Translations under genes and position numbers: made by a program
Source: Kitasatospora sp. MAA4
GTDB taxonomy: Bacteria > Actinomycetota > Actinomycetes > Streptomycetales > Streptomycetaceae
Reading direction: 5' to 3'
Length of the DNA: 64,000 bases
NCBI RefSeq assembly: GCF_029893355.1
Contig: NZ_JARZAI010000006.1
Location: 186,001 to 250,000 of the forward strand
In this document: positions 51,355-59,189 of the stretch, one piece after another
Layout of the letters: each line of letters begins with the position of its first letter
Position numbering within the stretch: the stretch's first letter is position 1
Notes under the pieces: model-generated
Told to the model about the DNA's origin: nothing
The model's input: the letters and a program-made list of their open reading frames with translations, nothing else
The model's database searches: none

Positions 51355-51469
51355 CCTGCCCGACCGACCGTGCCGCCCGGCCCCGCCGCAACCAGCGGCC
51401 GGGCCCCGGGCGGCGCGGGGGACCGGACAGATCCGCTCCCCGACCAACCACCAGCCCCTGGAGGCTTCG

Positions 51470-51964
51470 TTGTCCGCCGGAGACACCCCGATCACCATCG
51501 TCGGCAACCTGACCGACGACCCCGAACTGCGCTTCACCCAGGGCGGCGCCGCGATGGCCCGCTTCACCATCGCCTCCACCCCGCGCACCTTCGACAAGAC
51601 CACCAACCAGTGGCAGGACGGCACCGCGCTCTTCCTGCGCGCCACAGCCTGGCGCGACCTGGCCGAACACGTCACCGAATCCCTGACCAAGGGCATGCGC
51701 GTCATCGCCACCGGCCGCCTCGTCCAGCACAACTGGAAGACCGACCAAGGAGAGAACCGCTCCATGCTCGGCCTCGACGTCGAAGAGGTCGGCCCCTCCC
51801 TGCGCTTCGCCACCGCCAAGGTCACCCGCGCCCAGCGCACCGGCGCCGCCCAAGCCCCGCAGAACAGCGGCCCGGCCGGCGACCAGTGGTCCGCCCCCGC
51901 GCCGTCGCCCGCCGCGGCGGGCGACAGCTGGCAGCCCAGCGGCGGCGCCGAGCCGCCGTTCTAG
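51470..51964 (+). CDS. ssb: Single-stranded DNA-binding protein (SSB)
   Basis: Protein of 164 aa with an OB fold: [44 protein letters not shown] and [20 protein letters not shown]. The Gly/Pro-rich tail ends GGAEPPF, which keeps the terminal Pro-Phe but lacks the acidic DDD-I tip that recruits host repair proteins. Starts at TTG with GGAGG six bases before. It serves AICE replication and may protect single strands during transfer. Confidence 0.9.
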   Translation: MSAGDTPITIVGNLTDDPELRFTQGGAAMARFTIASTPRTFDKTTNQWQDGTALFLRATAWRDLAEHVTESLTKGMRVIATGRLVQHNWKTDQGENRSMLGLDVEEVGPSLRFATAKVTRAQRTGAAQAPQNSGPAGDQWSAPAPSPAAAGDSWQPSGGAEPPF

Positions 51965-51990
51965 CCCACGCCCCTTGCACAGCACGGAGT

Positions 51991-52036
51991 CCCGCAGCAG
52001 CCGGTACTCCCGGCAAGGTCTTCCGGCTGCTGCGGG
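51991..52036 (+). terminator. Terminator after ssb
   Basis: 14-bp stem CCCGCAGCAGCCGG / CCGGCTGCTGCGGG with an 18-nt loop, 26 bp after the ssb stop. It divides the tra/spd/ssb block from the methylase/replication block. Confidence 0.75.
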
Positions 52037-52076
52037 GCCCCCATCAATCCCGAACCCATACGAGATCGGACCCAGC

Positions 52077-52673
52077 ATGCCCGAGTTCAGCACGAACACG
52101 CTCGCGCTCGCCGACGACATCGACGACCGAGAGCGCGCGTCCAACGGCTCCTCGCGCTACGGCGCCTACCTCGACCAGCGCGCCCGCTGGTTCACCGACG
52201 ACGGCGACCCGCTGGGCGCGGTCGAGTTCGCCCGTGCCGCCTGGCAGGTCGCCACCAGCCCGGTGATGTCCCCCGGCTACGTCGACATCCGCCCCGACCT
52301 GAGCGCCGTCACCGCCCACGTCACCGAGGACTACGAGTTGGTGCTGCGCGTGGACGTCCCGATCCGCCAGAGCGCGCTCGCTCACCGCCCCGACGACCTG
52401 GGCGACTGGACCGCCGCTTGGGGCCGCGACCCCTGGCGGACCACGGGCGACCGCTGGCGGGCCCTGGTCGAGCCCGAGCGCATCACCCGCTCCGCGCTCC
52501 TGGTCACCGCCACCCTGCTCATCCCCGTCCCCGACCACCGGCTGACCGAGCCGTCCGCGAACGGTCCCGGTGCGCTGCTGACGTTCGAGGCCAAGGACGC
52601 CGTCGCCACCCTCCTCCAGACCCTCAACGCCCACGCCCACCTGGTCAACGAGCTGATGGGCACGGCCCGGTGA
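52077..52673 (+). CDS. Hypothetical AICE protein
   Basis: Protein of 198 aa starting MPEFSTNTLALADDIDDRERA. Mixed alpha/beta pattern with no cysteines, signals or membrane segments. It ends NAHAHLVNELMGTAR and overlaps the methyltransferase by GTGA. Not recognised. Probably cotranscribed with and possibly supporting the methyltransferase. Confidence 0.65.
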   Translation: MPEFSTNTLALADDIDDRERASNGSSRYGAYLDQRARWFTDDGDPLGAVEFARAAWQVATSPVMSPGYVDIRPDLSAVTAHVTEDYELVLRVDVPIRQSALAHRPDDLGDWTAAWGRDPWRTTGDRWRALVEPERITRSALLVTATLLIPVPDHRLTEPSANGPGALLTFEAKDAVATLLQTLNAHAHLVNELMGTAR

Positions 52674-53947
52674 GCGGCCTGCGGATCGGGTCGTTGTGCA
52701 CCGGTTACGGCGGTCTGGACATGGCGGTGCGCGAGGCGTTCGGCGGCACCGTGGCGTGGGTGGCGGACATCGACCCCGGCGCGTCCGCGATCCTCGCCCA
52801 CCACCACCCCACCGTCCCGAACCTCGGCGACATCACCGCCGTCGACTGGGCCGGCCAGGAGCGGGTGGACATCGTGACCGCCGGTTTCCCCTGCCAGGAC
52901 GTCTCCAGCGCCGGCCTGCGCGCTGGCCTCACCGCAGGGACCCGGTCGGGGTTGTGGCGCCAGGTGGCGCGCGCGGTCAAGGAACTGAAGCCGAGTCTGG
53001 TGGTGATCGAGAATGTCCAAGGGCTCCTCTCCGCACGCGCTGACGGCGACGTTCAACCCTGCCCGTGGTGTCTGGGAGACACCGGAGCCGAGCGTGCTGT
53101 GCGGGCACTTGGCACCGTACTCGCGGACCTGGCCGCCCTCGGGTTCGATGCGGAGTGGCTCAGTCTGCGAGCGTCCGACGTCGGAGCCGCCCACCAGCGC
53201 AACCGCGTCTTCATCCTCGCCTGGCCTGCCCACCCCCAGGGCCCGCGACTCCAAGGGGCGGGGCTTCGAGGACGGCCCGCCGAACGTCGTCCAGCTCCTG
53301 CCGACCCCCACCGTCTCGGAAGCCACCGGGACGGGACACGCCGCAAGGGGCGGGATGAACCTGCGGCACACCATCTCCCTGCTGCCGACCCCGGTCACCT
53401 CCGACGCCCAGCGGACCAGCGCGACGTACGGGCGGGGCAACCCGACGCTGGCAGGCGCGCTGCTGCCGACGCCGACCGTCTCCGATTCGCAGGCCACGGC
53501 CAACTTCCGTCAGGACGGGACGCCGTACGGAGAGGGCTACGGCCAGACCCTGACGGACGCGACCCGGCTCCTGCCGACGCCCCGGGCGACGGACGGCAGT
53601 CACGGTGGGCCGAACCAGCGCGGCAGCAGGGGGGACCTGACGCTGCCCTCGGCGGCAGCCCGGATTGGGGCCCCTACACCGAAGCGATCGCGCGGTGGGC
53701 GAGCGTCTGCGGGCGACCCGCACCCCGGCCAACTGACGATCGAGGACGCCTGAACCCGCCCTTCGTCGAATGGCTCATGGGCCTGGACGACGGATGGGTG
53801 ACCGCCGTCCCCGGACTCAACCGCACCGCCCAACTCAAGGCCCTGGGCAACGGCGTCGTCCCCGCCCAGGCCGCCCACGCCCTGCGTATCCTGCACGATC
53901 GCGCCACCGCCGGCACCGGCAACGTCCTTGCGGGGGAGGCGGCATGA
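52670..53947 (+). CDS. C5-cytosine DNA methyltransferase (possibly frame-disturbed)
   Basis: Open frame of 425 codons. Motif I GSLCTGYGGLDMAV, motif IV with catalytic Cys in GFPCQDVSSAG and motif VI PSLVVIENVQGLL are at the N-terminus; motifs IX/X (FVEWLMGLDD, LKALGNGVVPAQAAHALRIL) are at the C-terminus. Between about 53230 and 53660 the product in this frame is Arg/Ala/Pro-rich with poor codon bias, while a different frame shows good bias and a conserved-looking LPTP-repeat sequence. Either two compensating frameshifts or overlapping genes are present. It may protect the AICE from host restriction. GTG start overlaps the previous stop. Confidence 0.78.
   Translation: MSGLRIGSLCTGYGGLDMAVREAFGGTVAWVADIDPGASAILAHHHPTVPNLGDITAVDWAGQERVDIVTAGFPCQDVSSAGLRAGLTAGTRSGLWRQVARAVKELKPSLVVIENVQGLLSARADGDVQPCPWCLGDTGAERAVRALGTVLADLAALGFDAEWLSLRASDVGAAHQRNRVFILAWPAHPQGPRLQGAGLRGRPAERRPAPADPHRLGSHRDGTRRKGRDEPAAHHLPAADPGHLRRPADQRDVRAGQPDAGRRAAADADRLRFAGHGQLPSGRDAVRRGLRPDPDGRDPAPADAPGDGRQSRWAEPARQQGGPDAALGGSPDWGPYTEAIARWASVCGRPAPRPTDDRGRLNPPFVEWLMGLDDGWVTAVPGLNRTAQLKALGNGVVPAQAAHALRILHDRATAGTGNVLAGEAA
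53013..53753 (+). CDS. LPTP-repeat protein frame overlapping the methyltransferase
   Basis: Frame of 246 codons starting at ATG 53013 inside the methyltransferase. It contains LLPTPTVSEATGTGHAARGG, LLPTPVTSDAQRTSATYGRG and further LLPTP units, plus WETPEPSVLCGHLAPYSRTWP at the N-terminus. This resembles the LPTP segment found inside actinophage and AICE methyltransferases. Third-position G/C bias is clearly stronger here than in the methyltransferase frame between about 53230 and 53660. It may be a middle portion of one methyltransferase split by frameshifts, or a separate overlapping gene. Confidence 0.5.
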   Translation: MSKGSSPHALTATFNPARGVWETPEPSVLCGHLAPYSRTWPPSGSMRSGSVCERPTSEPPTSATASSSSPGLPTPRARDSKGRGFEDGPPNVVQLLPTPTVSEATGTGHAARGGMNLRHTISLLPTPVTSDAQRTSATYGRGNPTLAGALLPTPTVSDSQATANFRQDGTPYGEGYGQTLTDATRLLPTPRATDGSHGGPNQRGSRGDLTLPSAAARIGAPTPKRSRGGRASAGDPHPGQLTIEDA

Positions 53948-54306
53948 GCGCCGACCGGATCCCGCCGCTGGCCTGCCCGGACCTGTGGCAGGCCGTCATG
54001 GCCGCCGCCGCCGGGCGCTGCCAGTGCCGCGGCACCTGCGGCAAGAACCACGCCAAGGACGGCGGCCGCTGCCCCCGCGAACACGACCACCTCGCCCACC
54101 GCCACGGCGGCGGCACCGTCCACCTCATCGCCGCCCCCGCCGAACCCGCCGACATGCTCCTGCCGCCCCACCGCGCCGCCGCCCTGCCCAAGCGGCAGCT
54201 GGCCGCGTGGTGCTCGCCCTGCCACGACGCCACCCGCGCCGCTGCGCGCAAGGCCCAGCACACCGCCGTCCCGGCTGCCGAGCCGGACGCCCTGTTCGAG
54301 ATCTGA
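53944..54306 (+). CDS. HNH-nuclease-like Cys/His-rich AICE protein
   Basis: Protein of 120 aa with clustered Cys/His: CQCRGTCGKNHAKDGGRC near the N-terminus, HDHLAHRHGGG in the middle and WCSPCHDATRAAARK near the C-terminus. This spacing fits a zinc-bound HNH-type fold. It could be a nuclease or a DNA-binding protein. ATGA overlap with the methyltransferase and GGGGGAGG upstream suggest that it accompanies it, as in restriction-like pairs. Confidence 0.6.
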   Translation: MSADRIPPLACPDLWQAVMAAAAGRCQCRGTCGKNHAKDGGRCPREHDHLAHRHGGGTVHLIAAPAEPADMLLPPHRAAALPKRQLAAWCSPCHDATRAAARKAQHTAVPAAEPDALFEI

Positions 54307-54327
54307 CCTCCCGCCAGGAGAACGCCC

Positions 54328-54834
54328 ATGACCGAAGCCCCCTACACGCCGACCGGGTTCTCGCCGTTCCGCGGCGTGCCGTTGACCGTGATCGGCGAGG
54401 ACGGCGAGATCTTCCTCGCGCTCGGCCACCACGACGACAGCCGGATGCTCGCCGCCGTCGCCGCCTTCCACCGCACCGAGTACGGCATGCGCCACCTGCC
54501 CGAGCCCGGCGAGCAGCCCGCCGTCGCCCGCACCTGGGCCCTCTTCACCCAGGACGAGTTCGAGGGCGAGAACTACGAGTGGTACGTCACGTTCACCGGG
54601 CCCCTCACCCCCGGCGCCCAGCCCGTGACCCGGGTGGACGACGACACCCTGGGCGACCACCAGTTCCTCGCCCGGCCCACCCGCTGCCCCCGCTGCCGGC
54701 GCATGTCCGGCGCTGCCGATACCCGCCCGCACGACGGTGGCCTCGCCTTCCGGCACCGCTGCCGCACCTGCACCACCACCTGGCCCGCCACCCACCGCCA
54801 GCTCCTGGCCGCTGCCAGCGGCGGTGGCAGGTGA
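54328..54834 (+). CDS. Hypothetical AICE protein with zinc-ribbon end
   Basis: Protein of 168 aa. N-terminal alpha/beta domain (FSPFRGVPLTVIGEDGEIFLALGHHDDSRMLAA), then a C-terminal zinc ribbon with C-x-x-C pairs (RCPRCRRMSG, HRCRTCTTTW). Found in the replication block. Stop overlaps the prim-pol GTG. Function unknown. Confidence 0.68.
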   Translation: MTEAPYTPTGFSPFRGVPLTVIGEDGEIFLALGHHDDSRMLAAVAAFHRTEYGMRHLPEPGEQPAVARTWALFTQDEFEGENYEWYVTFTGPLTPGAQPVTRVDDDTLGDHQFLARPTRCPRCRRMSGAADTRPHDGGLAFRHRCRTCTTTWPATHRQLLAAASGGGR

Positions 54835-55724
54835 GCGTGAGCACCCCCGGTCAGCTTCACCTTGCCCTGGAACTGGCACGGGACGGCCTGCCCGTGCTGC
54901 CGCTGCGGGAGGGCAAGCTCCCCGTCGGGAACTGCCCGGAGTGCGCCGACAACGCCTGCGGCGGCCGCCCGCACATGAAGGCCGCCGGCCCCTGCCTCTG
55001 CCCCGCCCCGTGCCACGGCTGGGCCGCCGCCACCGCCGATCCCGCCGTGCTCACCAGCCCGGCCTGGGCCCGCGCCTGGCGGGAAGCCGCGGCCGTCGCC
55101 TACCACCCGGCTGGGGCCGGGGTGACCGTCCTCGACCTCGACACCGCCCAGGCCGTCGCCTGGGCCCGCGCCACCCTCCCGACCACCCGCACCGTGGCCA
55201 CCACCCGCGGCGAGCACTGGATCTACCTCGGCACCATGCGCTCGGCCAACTCCGTCCTGCCTGGCGTCGACATCAAGTCCCAGGCGGCATACGCACGCTG
55301 GCTCGGCCCCGGCAGCGGCACCATGACCGAGCTGCCCGACTCCGTCCGCGCCCTGACGCGTAAGGAAGAGGCCACCCCCGCCCCATCGGGTGGCGGGGTG
55401 GCCTCTTCTTCCACCGCCACCGGCTGGGCCCGGAGCGTGAACAGCGGCTGCCGGCACACCGACCGCTACGTGCACTCGGGCCTGCAACGGGGCCTGGGCA
55501 AGATCCGCGATCGCGCCGAGTCCGGCGCTGGATCGCAGGCGTTCGGAGTCGCCCGCTTCCTGGCCGCCCAGCACTCCCAGTGCCCCGGCCCCTGCGACCT
55601 CGACCTCATCGCCCACCACCTTGTTGACGCCGCCGTGTCCGTCGGCGTCCCCCACGACTACGCCACCCGCGCTGTCGCCAACGGCTTCACCGCAGCCGCG
55701 CCGAGCGGATCCCCGCGCCGTTAG
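54831..55724 (+). CDS. Bifunctional DNA primase/polymerase (prim-pol)
   Basis: Protein of 297 aa. N-terminal prim-pol domain: HLALELARDGLPVLPLREGK, a Cys-rich insert (ECADNACGGRPHMKAAGPCLC), the metal-binding VTVLDLD (D-x-D), and TTRGEHWIYLG with the conserved His; GVDIKSQAAYARWLGPGSG follows. A linker of about 25 aa is encoded by a strong inverted repeat (55365-55408). The C-terminal about 95 aa are helical. AICEs use such primases to start element replication. Starts at GTG coupled to the previous stop. A second GTG two codons later is possible. Confidence 0.82.
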   Translation: MSVSTPGQLHLALELARDGLPVLPLREGKLPVGNCPECADNACGGRPHMKAAGPCLCPAPCHGWAAATADPAVLTSPAWARAWREAAAVAYHPAGAGVTVLDLDTAQAVAWARATLPTTRTVATTRGEHWIYLGTMRSANSVLPGVDIKSQAAYARWLGPGSGTMTELPDSVRALTRKEEATPAPSGGGVASSSTATGWARSVNSGCRHTDRYVHSGLQRGLGKIRDRAESGAGSQAFGVARFLAAQHSQCPGPCDLDLIAHHLVDAAVSVGVPHDYATRAVANGFTAAAPSGSPRR

Positions 55725-55746
55725 GCAGGGCTAGCAAGGGACTTGA

Positions 55747-55793
55747 GCCCGGGGCGACCGCCGCATCTCGCCAGATCAGCGGTCGCCCGGGGC
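55747..55793 (+). terminator. Hairpin between prim-pol and ATPase genes
   Basis: Arms GCCCGGGGCGACCGC / GCGGTCGCCCGGGGC with one mismatch and a 17-nt loop, 22 bp after the prim-pol stop. It can act as a terminator or processing site. Confidence 0.62.
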
Positions 55794-55828
55794 TACCCCT
55801 GCTCCACGAAGAACCAGGAGAACCCAGC

Positions 55829-57103
55829 ATGACCGATCCCACCCCGACCGCGCCCGAGAACGACCACCCGCCCGCCACCGAGGGCTCTGCGCTGCTGGAC
55901 GAGGTCGAAGCCCACCACCGGCGCTTCAACATCTTCCCCAGCGAGGCCGCCTACGTCGCCGTGACCCTGTGGGACGCGCACGCCCACCTGATGGACGCCT
56001 TCGAGGCCACCCCCCGCCTCGCGTTCCTCTCCCCGGAACCCGGCAGCGGCAAGACCCGTGCCCTGGAGATCATCCAGACCCTCACTCCCCGGCCGGTGGT
56101 GACCACCGACATCAGCCCCTCCGCCCTGTTCCGCTCCATCGCGGATGAGGCGGGAGGCCGCCCGACCATCCTCTTTGATGAGATCGACGCGATCTTCGGC
56201 CCCAAGGCGGCCGGTAACGAAGACCTGCGCAGCCTCATCAACGCCGGATACCGCCGCACCGGCGGCATCCTGCGCAGCGTCCGCGAGGGCGACAACCACC
56301 GGGTCCAGAAGTTCCCTGTCTACGCAGCCCTGGCCACTGCCGGGCTCGGCGACCTGCCCGACACGATCATGAGCCGGTCCATCGTCATCCGCATGCGCCG
56401 CCGGGCCCGCAACGAGAGGGTCGAAGCGTTCCGCCAGCGGATCCACGAGCCGCAAGGCCATGTCCTGCGCGACCGGCTCGCAGCTTGGGCCGACAGCATC
56501 CGCGAGCAGATCGACGGCGCCTGGCCCGAGATGCCCGACGGGATCACCGACCGACCCGCCGACGTCTGGGAGCCCCTGCTCGCGGTCGCCGACGCCGCCG
56601 GCGGCACCTGGCCCAAGCGGGCCCGCACCGCGTGCGTCGACCTCGTAACCGCTGCGAGCGCCGACGACAAGGGGTCGCTGGGCGTCCTGCTGCTCACCGA
56701 CCTGCGCCAGGTCTTCGACGGCGCCGATCGGCTCACCAGCGCCGCCATCGTGGAGAAACTCACCGCGATGGACGACGCTCCCTGGGGCGACCTCGACGGT
56801 CGGCCGCTGAACACCCGCACCCTGGCCAGGATGCTCGGCGACTACGTCACCGCCGACAACAAGCCCATCAAGCCGCGCAGCATCAGGCTCGCCGGATCCG
56901 TCCCCAAGGGCTACTACGCCGCCGACCTCGCCGACGCCTGGCTGCGCTACTGCCCGCCCCTGTCCCAGGAAGCCGCTACATCCGCTACATCCGCTACAGC
57001 GCAGGTCAGGGCCCTCTTTCCTGTAGCGGATGAGGGAGATGTAGCGGCTACACACCCGCTCCGGGGCCCCGAACCGGCCGCCCCTGCCGCAGTCCAGGTT
57101 TAG
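55829..57103 (+). CDS. DUF3631 AAA-type ATPase, AICE replication protein
   Basis: Protein of 424 aa. Walker A PEPGSGKT (residues 69-76), Walker B TILFDEID (113-120), an arginine-finger region GDLPDTIMSRSIVIRMRRRA, and a C-terminal DNA-binding-like end (LNTRTLARMLGDYVTADNKPIKPRSIRLAG). DUF3631 proteins pair with prim-pol in AICEs and phages as helicase-like initiators. AGGAGAACCC lies before the ATG. Iteron-like repeats lie in its last codons and after it. Confidence 0.85.
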   Translation: MTDPTPTAPENDHPPATEGSALLDEVEAHHRRFNIFPSEAAYVAVTLWDAHAHLMDAFEATPRLAFLSPEPGSGKTRALEIIQTLTPRPVVTTDISPSALFRSIADEAGGRPTILFDEIDAIFGPKAAGNEDLRSLINAGYRRTGGILRSVREGDNHRVQKFPVYAALATAGLGDLPDTIMSRSIVIRMRRRARNERVEAFRQRIHEPQGHVLRDRLAAWADSIREQIDGAWPEMPDGITDRPADVWEPLLAVADAAGGTWPKRARTACVDLVTAASADDKGSLGVLLLTDLRQVFDGADRLTSAAIVEKLTAMDDAPWGDLDGRPLNTRTLARMLGDYVTADNKPIKPRSIRLAGSVPKGYYAADLADAWLRYCPPLSQEAATSATSATAQVRALFPVADEGDVAATHPLRGPEPAAPAAVQV

Positions 57104-57221
57104 GCCGCCAGCTGACCGTGCCGCCCCTGCGAGGGCGGCACGTATCCGCTACAGCTACACAATCCGCTACAGAAAACCTGCCCCTGACCAGGCATGTAGC
57201 GGATGTAGCGGATGTAGCGGC
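56972..57221. repeat. Iteron-like array of TGTAGCGGA 9-mers, candidate replication origin
   Basis: Ten copies of TGTAGCGG(A/C) in both orientations: TCCGCTACA or GCCGCTACA at 56972, 56981, 56990 (tandem), TGTAGCGG at 57022 and 57040, TCCGCTACA at 57145 and 57163, and TGTAGCGG at 57195, 57204, 57213 (tandem). The triple block at one end mirrors the triple block at the other. Symmetry and location between the initiator and xis genes suggest an origin or a regulator array. Confidence 0.75.
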
Positions 57222-57276
57222 ACCCAGGAGAAGAGGGGCCCAACGGCCCCACCGACCGCATCAATCGGAGTAGCTG

Positions 57277-57468
57277 ATGCCCAAGCAGGAACACCTGAAG
57301 CTCCCCGCCGTCCTGGCCGAGATCGACATGTCCCGCTCCGCCTTCTACCGGATGGTGGCGCGCGGGCGGGGCCCGAAGCTGCTGAAGCTCCCGAACGGCC
57401 AGATCCGGGTCCGCCGCACCGACCTCGACGCCTGGTGGGCCGATCTGGAGCAGAGCGCCGCCGCCTGA
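57277..57468 (+). CDS. xis: Excisionase (Xis), MerR-like HTH
   Basis: Protein of 63 aa of the HTH_17 type: LPAVLAEIDMSRSAFYRMVARGRGPKLLKLPNGQIRVRRTDLDAWW, with the winged helix and C-terminal DxW. Directs excision with the integrase. It starts at ATG 57277 and the integrase follows at 57532, the usual AICE order. Confidence 0.85.
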   Translation: MPKQEHLKLPAVLAEIDMSRSAFYRMVARGRGPKLLKLPNGQIRVRRTDLDAWWADLEQSAAA

Positions 57469-57531
57469 CCCTTCGTCAACATTCCAAGGGGCCCCGGTCG
57501 CCGCCGGGGCCCTCTCATAGGAGCGACCAAG

Positions 57532-58899
57532 TTGCTGACGTACGACGTGAAGCTGTACGCGATTCGCCAACGCTCCGGCCGACGGCTCCCGTTCGAGCTG
57601 CGCTGGAAGGTCGGTACGAAGCCGCACTCCAAGAGCTACGCCACCAAGACGCTCGCCACGGGTCGGCTCGCCGAGCTGCGTACAGCGATGAAGAAAGGCG
57701 AGGAGTTCGACCAGGAGAGCGGTCTGCCTGTGTCCGAACTACGGAAGCAGACAGAGGGCACCTGGTACGACCACGCCGTGGCGCACGCGAAGATGAAATG
57801 GTCGCGGTCGTCGGCCAAGGCCCGCGCTGCTCGGGCCGACGCTCTGGCAACCGTGACGCCTGCGCTGGTGACTGACCATCGGGGGGTACCGAACCCCCGT
57901 CTGCTCCGGCGGGCCCTGAGCTGCTGGGCATTCAACTTCTCGGACCACCGGCCGGATCCGCCGGAGGAGATCGAGGCTGCACTGGCATGGATCGCCAGGA
58001 AGTCGGTCAAGATCGGTCAGTTGGCAGATTCCGACACCGTCCGATTGGGACTGGAAGCGCTATCCCATCTCCTGGACGGCAGGGTTGCGGCGGACAACAC
58101 CATCACCCGAAAGAGGATGGTCTACAACAACGCTCTCCAGTACGCAGTTGAGCGCCGGAAACTCCCGGCGAACCCTCTCCAGTTCGTGGACTGGACGCCG
58201 CCGGAGACGGACGACGAAATCGACTTCCGTTGGGTTCCCAGCCCCCAGCAGGGACGTGCCCTGATCGATGCCGTGGGGAAGGTCTCTCCCCGGGGTCGGC
58301 ACTTGAAGGCGTTCTTCGGGTGCATTCTCTATGCCGCCACCCGCCCGTCTGAAGCGCTGGATATCAGGCTGCCGAACTGCACGCTCCCCGAGGAGGGCTG
58401 GGGCTCCCTGCTGCTGGCCGGCAGCTCGCCCGGGGTCGGGTCGCGGTGGACCGACGACGGAGACTCGCACGAGGAGCGGGGCCTGAAGCGGCGGGCCCGC
58501 AAGACCACCCGGCCGGTGCCGATTCCGCCGACGCTCGTTCGGCTGCTCCGGGAGCACATCGCGGAGTTCGGGGTGGCCACCGACGGCCGGCTGTTCCGAG
58601 CGTCGGAGGGCGGGCGGCTGCTTAGCAAGGAGTGGTCGGCCGTCTGGAAGCAGGCGCGCGCGATCGCGCTCAACCCCGACGAGTTCGACAGCCTGCTTGC
58701 CAATGTGGCGTACTCGTGCCGCGCCACCGCCGTGTCGGGATGGCTGGTCGCCGGCGTCGACCCGGTGGAGGTTGCGCGTCGGGCCGGGCACAGCGTGGCC
58801 GTCCTACTCCGGTTCTACGCGAAGATCGTCGCCGGGCGGGAGGACCATGCGAATGCTCTGATCGAGCGGTTCCTCGACGGCGCTGACCTGGCGGAGTAG
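57532..58899 (+). CDS. int: Site-specific tyrosine recombinase (integrase)
   Basis: Protein of 455 aa starting at TTG with AGGAG upstream. N-terminal arm-binding domain (RWKVGTKPHSKSYATKTLA), core-binding helices in the middle (TITRKRMVYNNALQYAVERRKL) and a C-terminal catalytic domain: Arg in ATRPSEALDI, Lys/Arg segment KTTRPVPIPPTL, SCRATAVSGWLVAG in place of the usual H-x-x-R, His in RRAGHSVAVLLRFYAKI with the nucleophile Tyr. The box-II His is replaced by a YSCR context, a variant found in streptomycete AICE integrases. Lies 139 bp from the intact tRNA-Ser(TGA) and must recombine the 61-bp att core. Confidence 0.9.
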   Translation: MLTYDVKLYAIRQRSGRRLPFELRWKVGTKPHSKSYATKTLATGRLAELRTAMKKGEEFDQESGLPVSELRKQTEGTWYDHAVAHAKMKWSRSSAKARAARADALATVTPALVTDHRGVPNPRLLRRALSCWAFNFSDHRPDPPEEIEAALAWIARKSVKIGQLADSDTVRLGLEALSHLLDGRVAADNTITRKRMVYNNALQYAVERRKLPANPLQFVDWTPPETDDEIDFRWVPSPQQGRALIDAVGKVSPRGRHLKAFFGCILYAATRPSEALDIRLPNCTLPEEGWGSLLLAGSSPGVGSRWTDDGDSHEERGLKRRARKTTRPVPIPPTLVRLLREHIAEFGVATDGRLFRASEGGRLLSKEWSAVWKQARAIALNPDEFDSLLANVAYSCRATAVSGWLVAGVDPVEVARRAGHSVAVLLRFYAKIVAGREDHANALIERFLDGADLAE

Positions 58900-58981
58900 G
58901 CGGCGAATCTGGCCCACAGCTGGCCCACACACGGTGACCCAAGGCGGGATCCAGGTGGGACACCCCGGGACAGAATCGAAA

Positions 58982-59016
58982 AGAGGGGGTATCGGCAGCT
59001 TGCCGATACCCCCTCT
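58982..59016 (-). terminator. Terminator of tRNA-Ser(TGA)
   Basis: Perfect 16-bp stem AGAGGGGGTATCGGCA / TGCCGATACCCCCTCT with loop GCT, just past the tRNA 3' end. It belongs to the AICE side of the att site. Confidence 0.85.
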
Positions 59017-59033
59017 GATCAGGGTGTTCTCCA

Positions 59034-59094
59034 CCTGCGGAGGATGTGGGATTCGAACCCACGGTGAGGGGTTACCTCACGACAGTTTTCAAGA
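59034..59094 (-). repeat. att site 3: 61-bp core within intact tRNA-Ser(TGA)
   Basis: Same 61 bp as at 33662 and 42035, here continuous with the 5' half of the tRNA gene. It is the attL-type junction next to the integrase. Confidence 0.9.
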
Positions 59095-59125
59095 CTGTTC
59101 CCTTAGGCCGCTCGGGCAACCCTCC
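59038..59125 (-). tRNA. tRNA-Ser (anticodon TGA)
   Basis: Class II tRNA of 88 nt. Acceptor GGAGGGT / ATCCTCC, anticodon stem ACAGT / ACTGT around loop CTTGAAA with anticodon TGA (UCA/UCG codons), T arm GTGGG TTCGAAT CCCAC, discriminator G. The element integration has restored the 3' half. It is the target of both elements. Confidence 0.95.
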
Positions 59126-59189
59126 TGGCGGAGGTCAGCCTAACGGGTCGGGGAGGGTTCGTTGCACTCGGTTTCGGGGTGGGGGTGGG

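Larger units (their letters stand above)
42035..59094. mobile_element. Actinomycete integrative and conjugative element (AICE), 17.0 kb
   Basis: Bounded by att sites 2 and 3, with the integrase next to the intact tRNA-Ser(TGA). It has the full AICE set. Regulation: GntR-Nudix, XRE and WhiB. Spread and transfer: Spd-like membrane proteins, an FtsK/SpoIIIE Tra and a clt-like repeat. Replication: SSB, prim-pol, AAA ATPase and iterons. Integration: Xis and Int. AICEs such as pSAM2 excise, replicate and move double-stranded DNA between mycelia with a single Tra protein. All key genes except the methyltransferase look intact, so the element may be functional. Confidence 0.9.

Noticed and set aside
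56972..57221. CRISPR array
   Set aside because: Units are only 9 bp, occur in both orientations and have irregular spacing. No cas genes are present.
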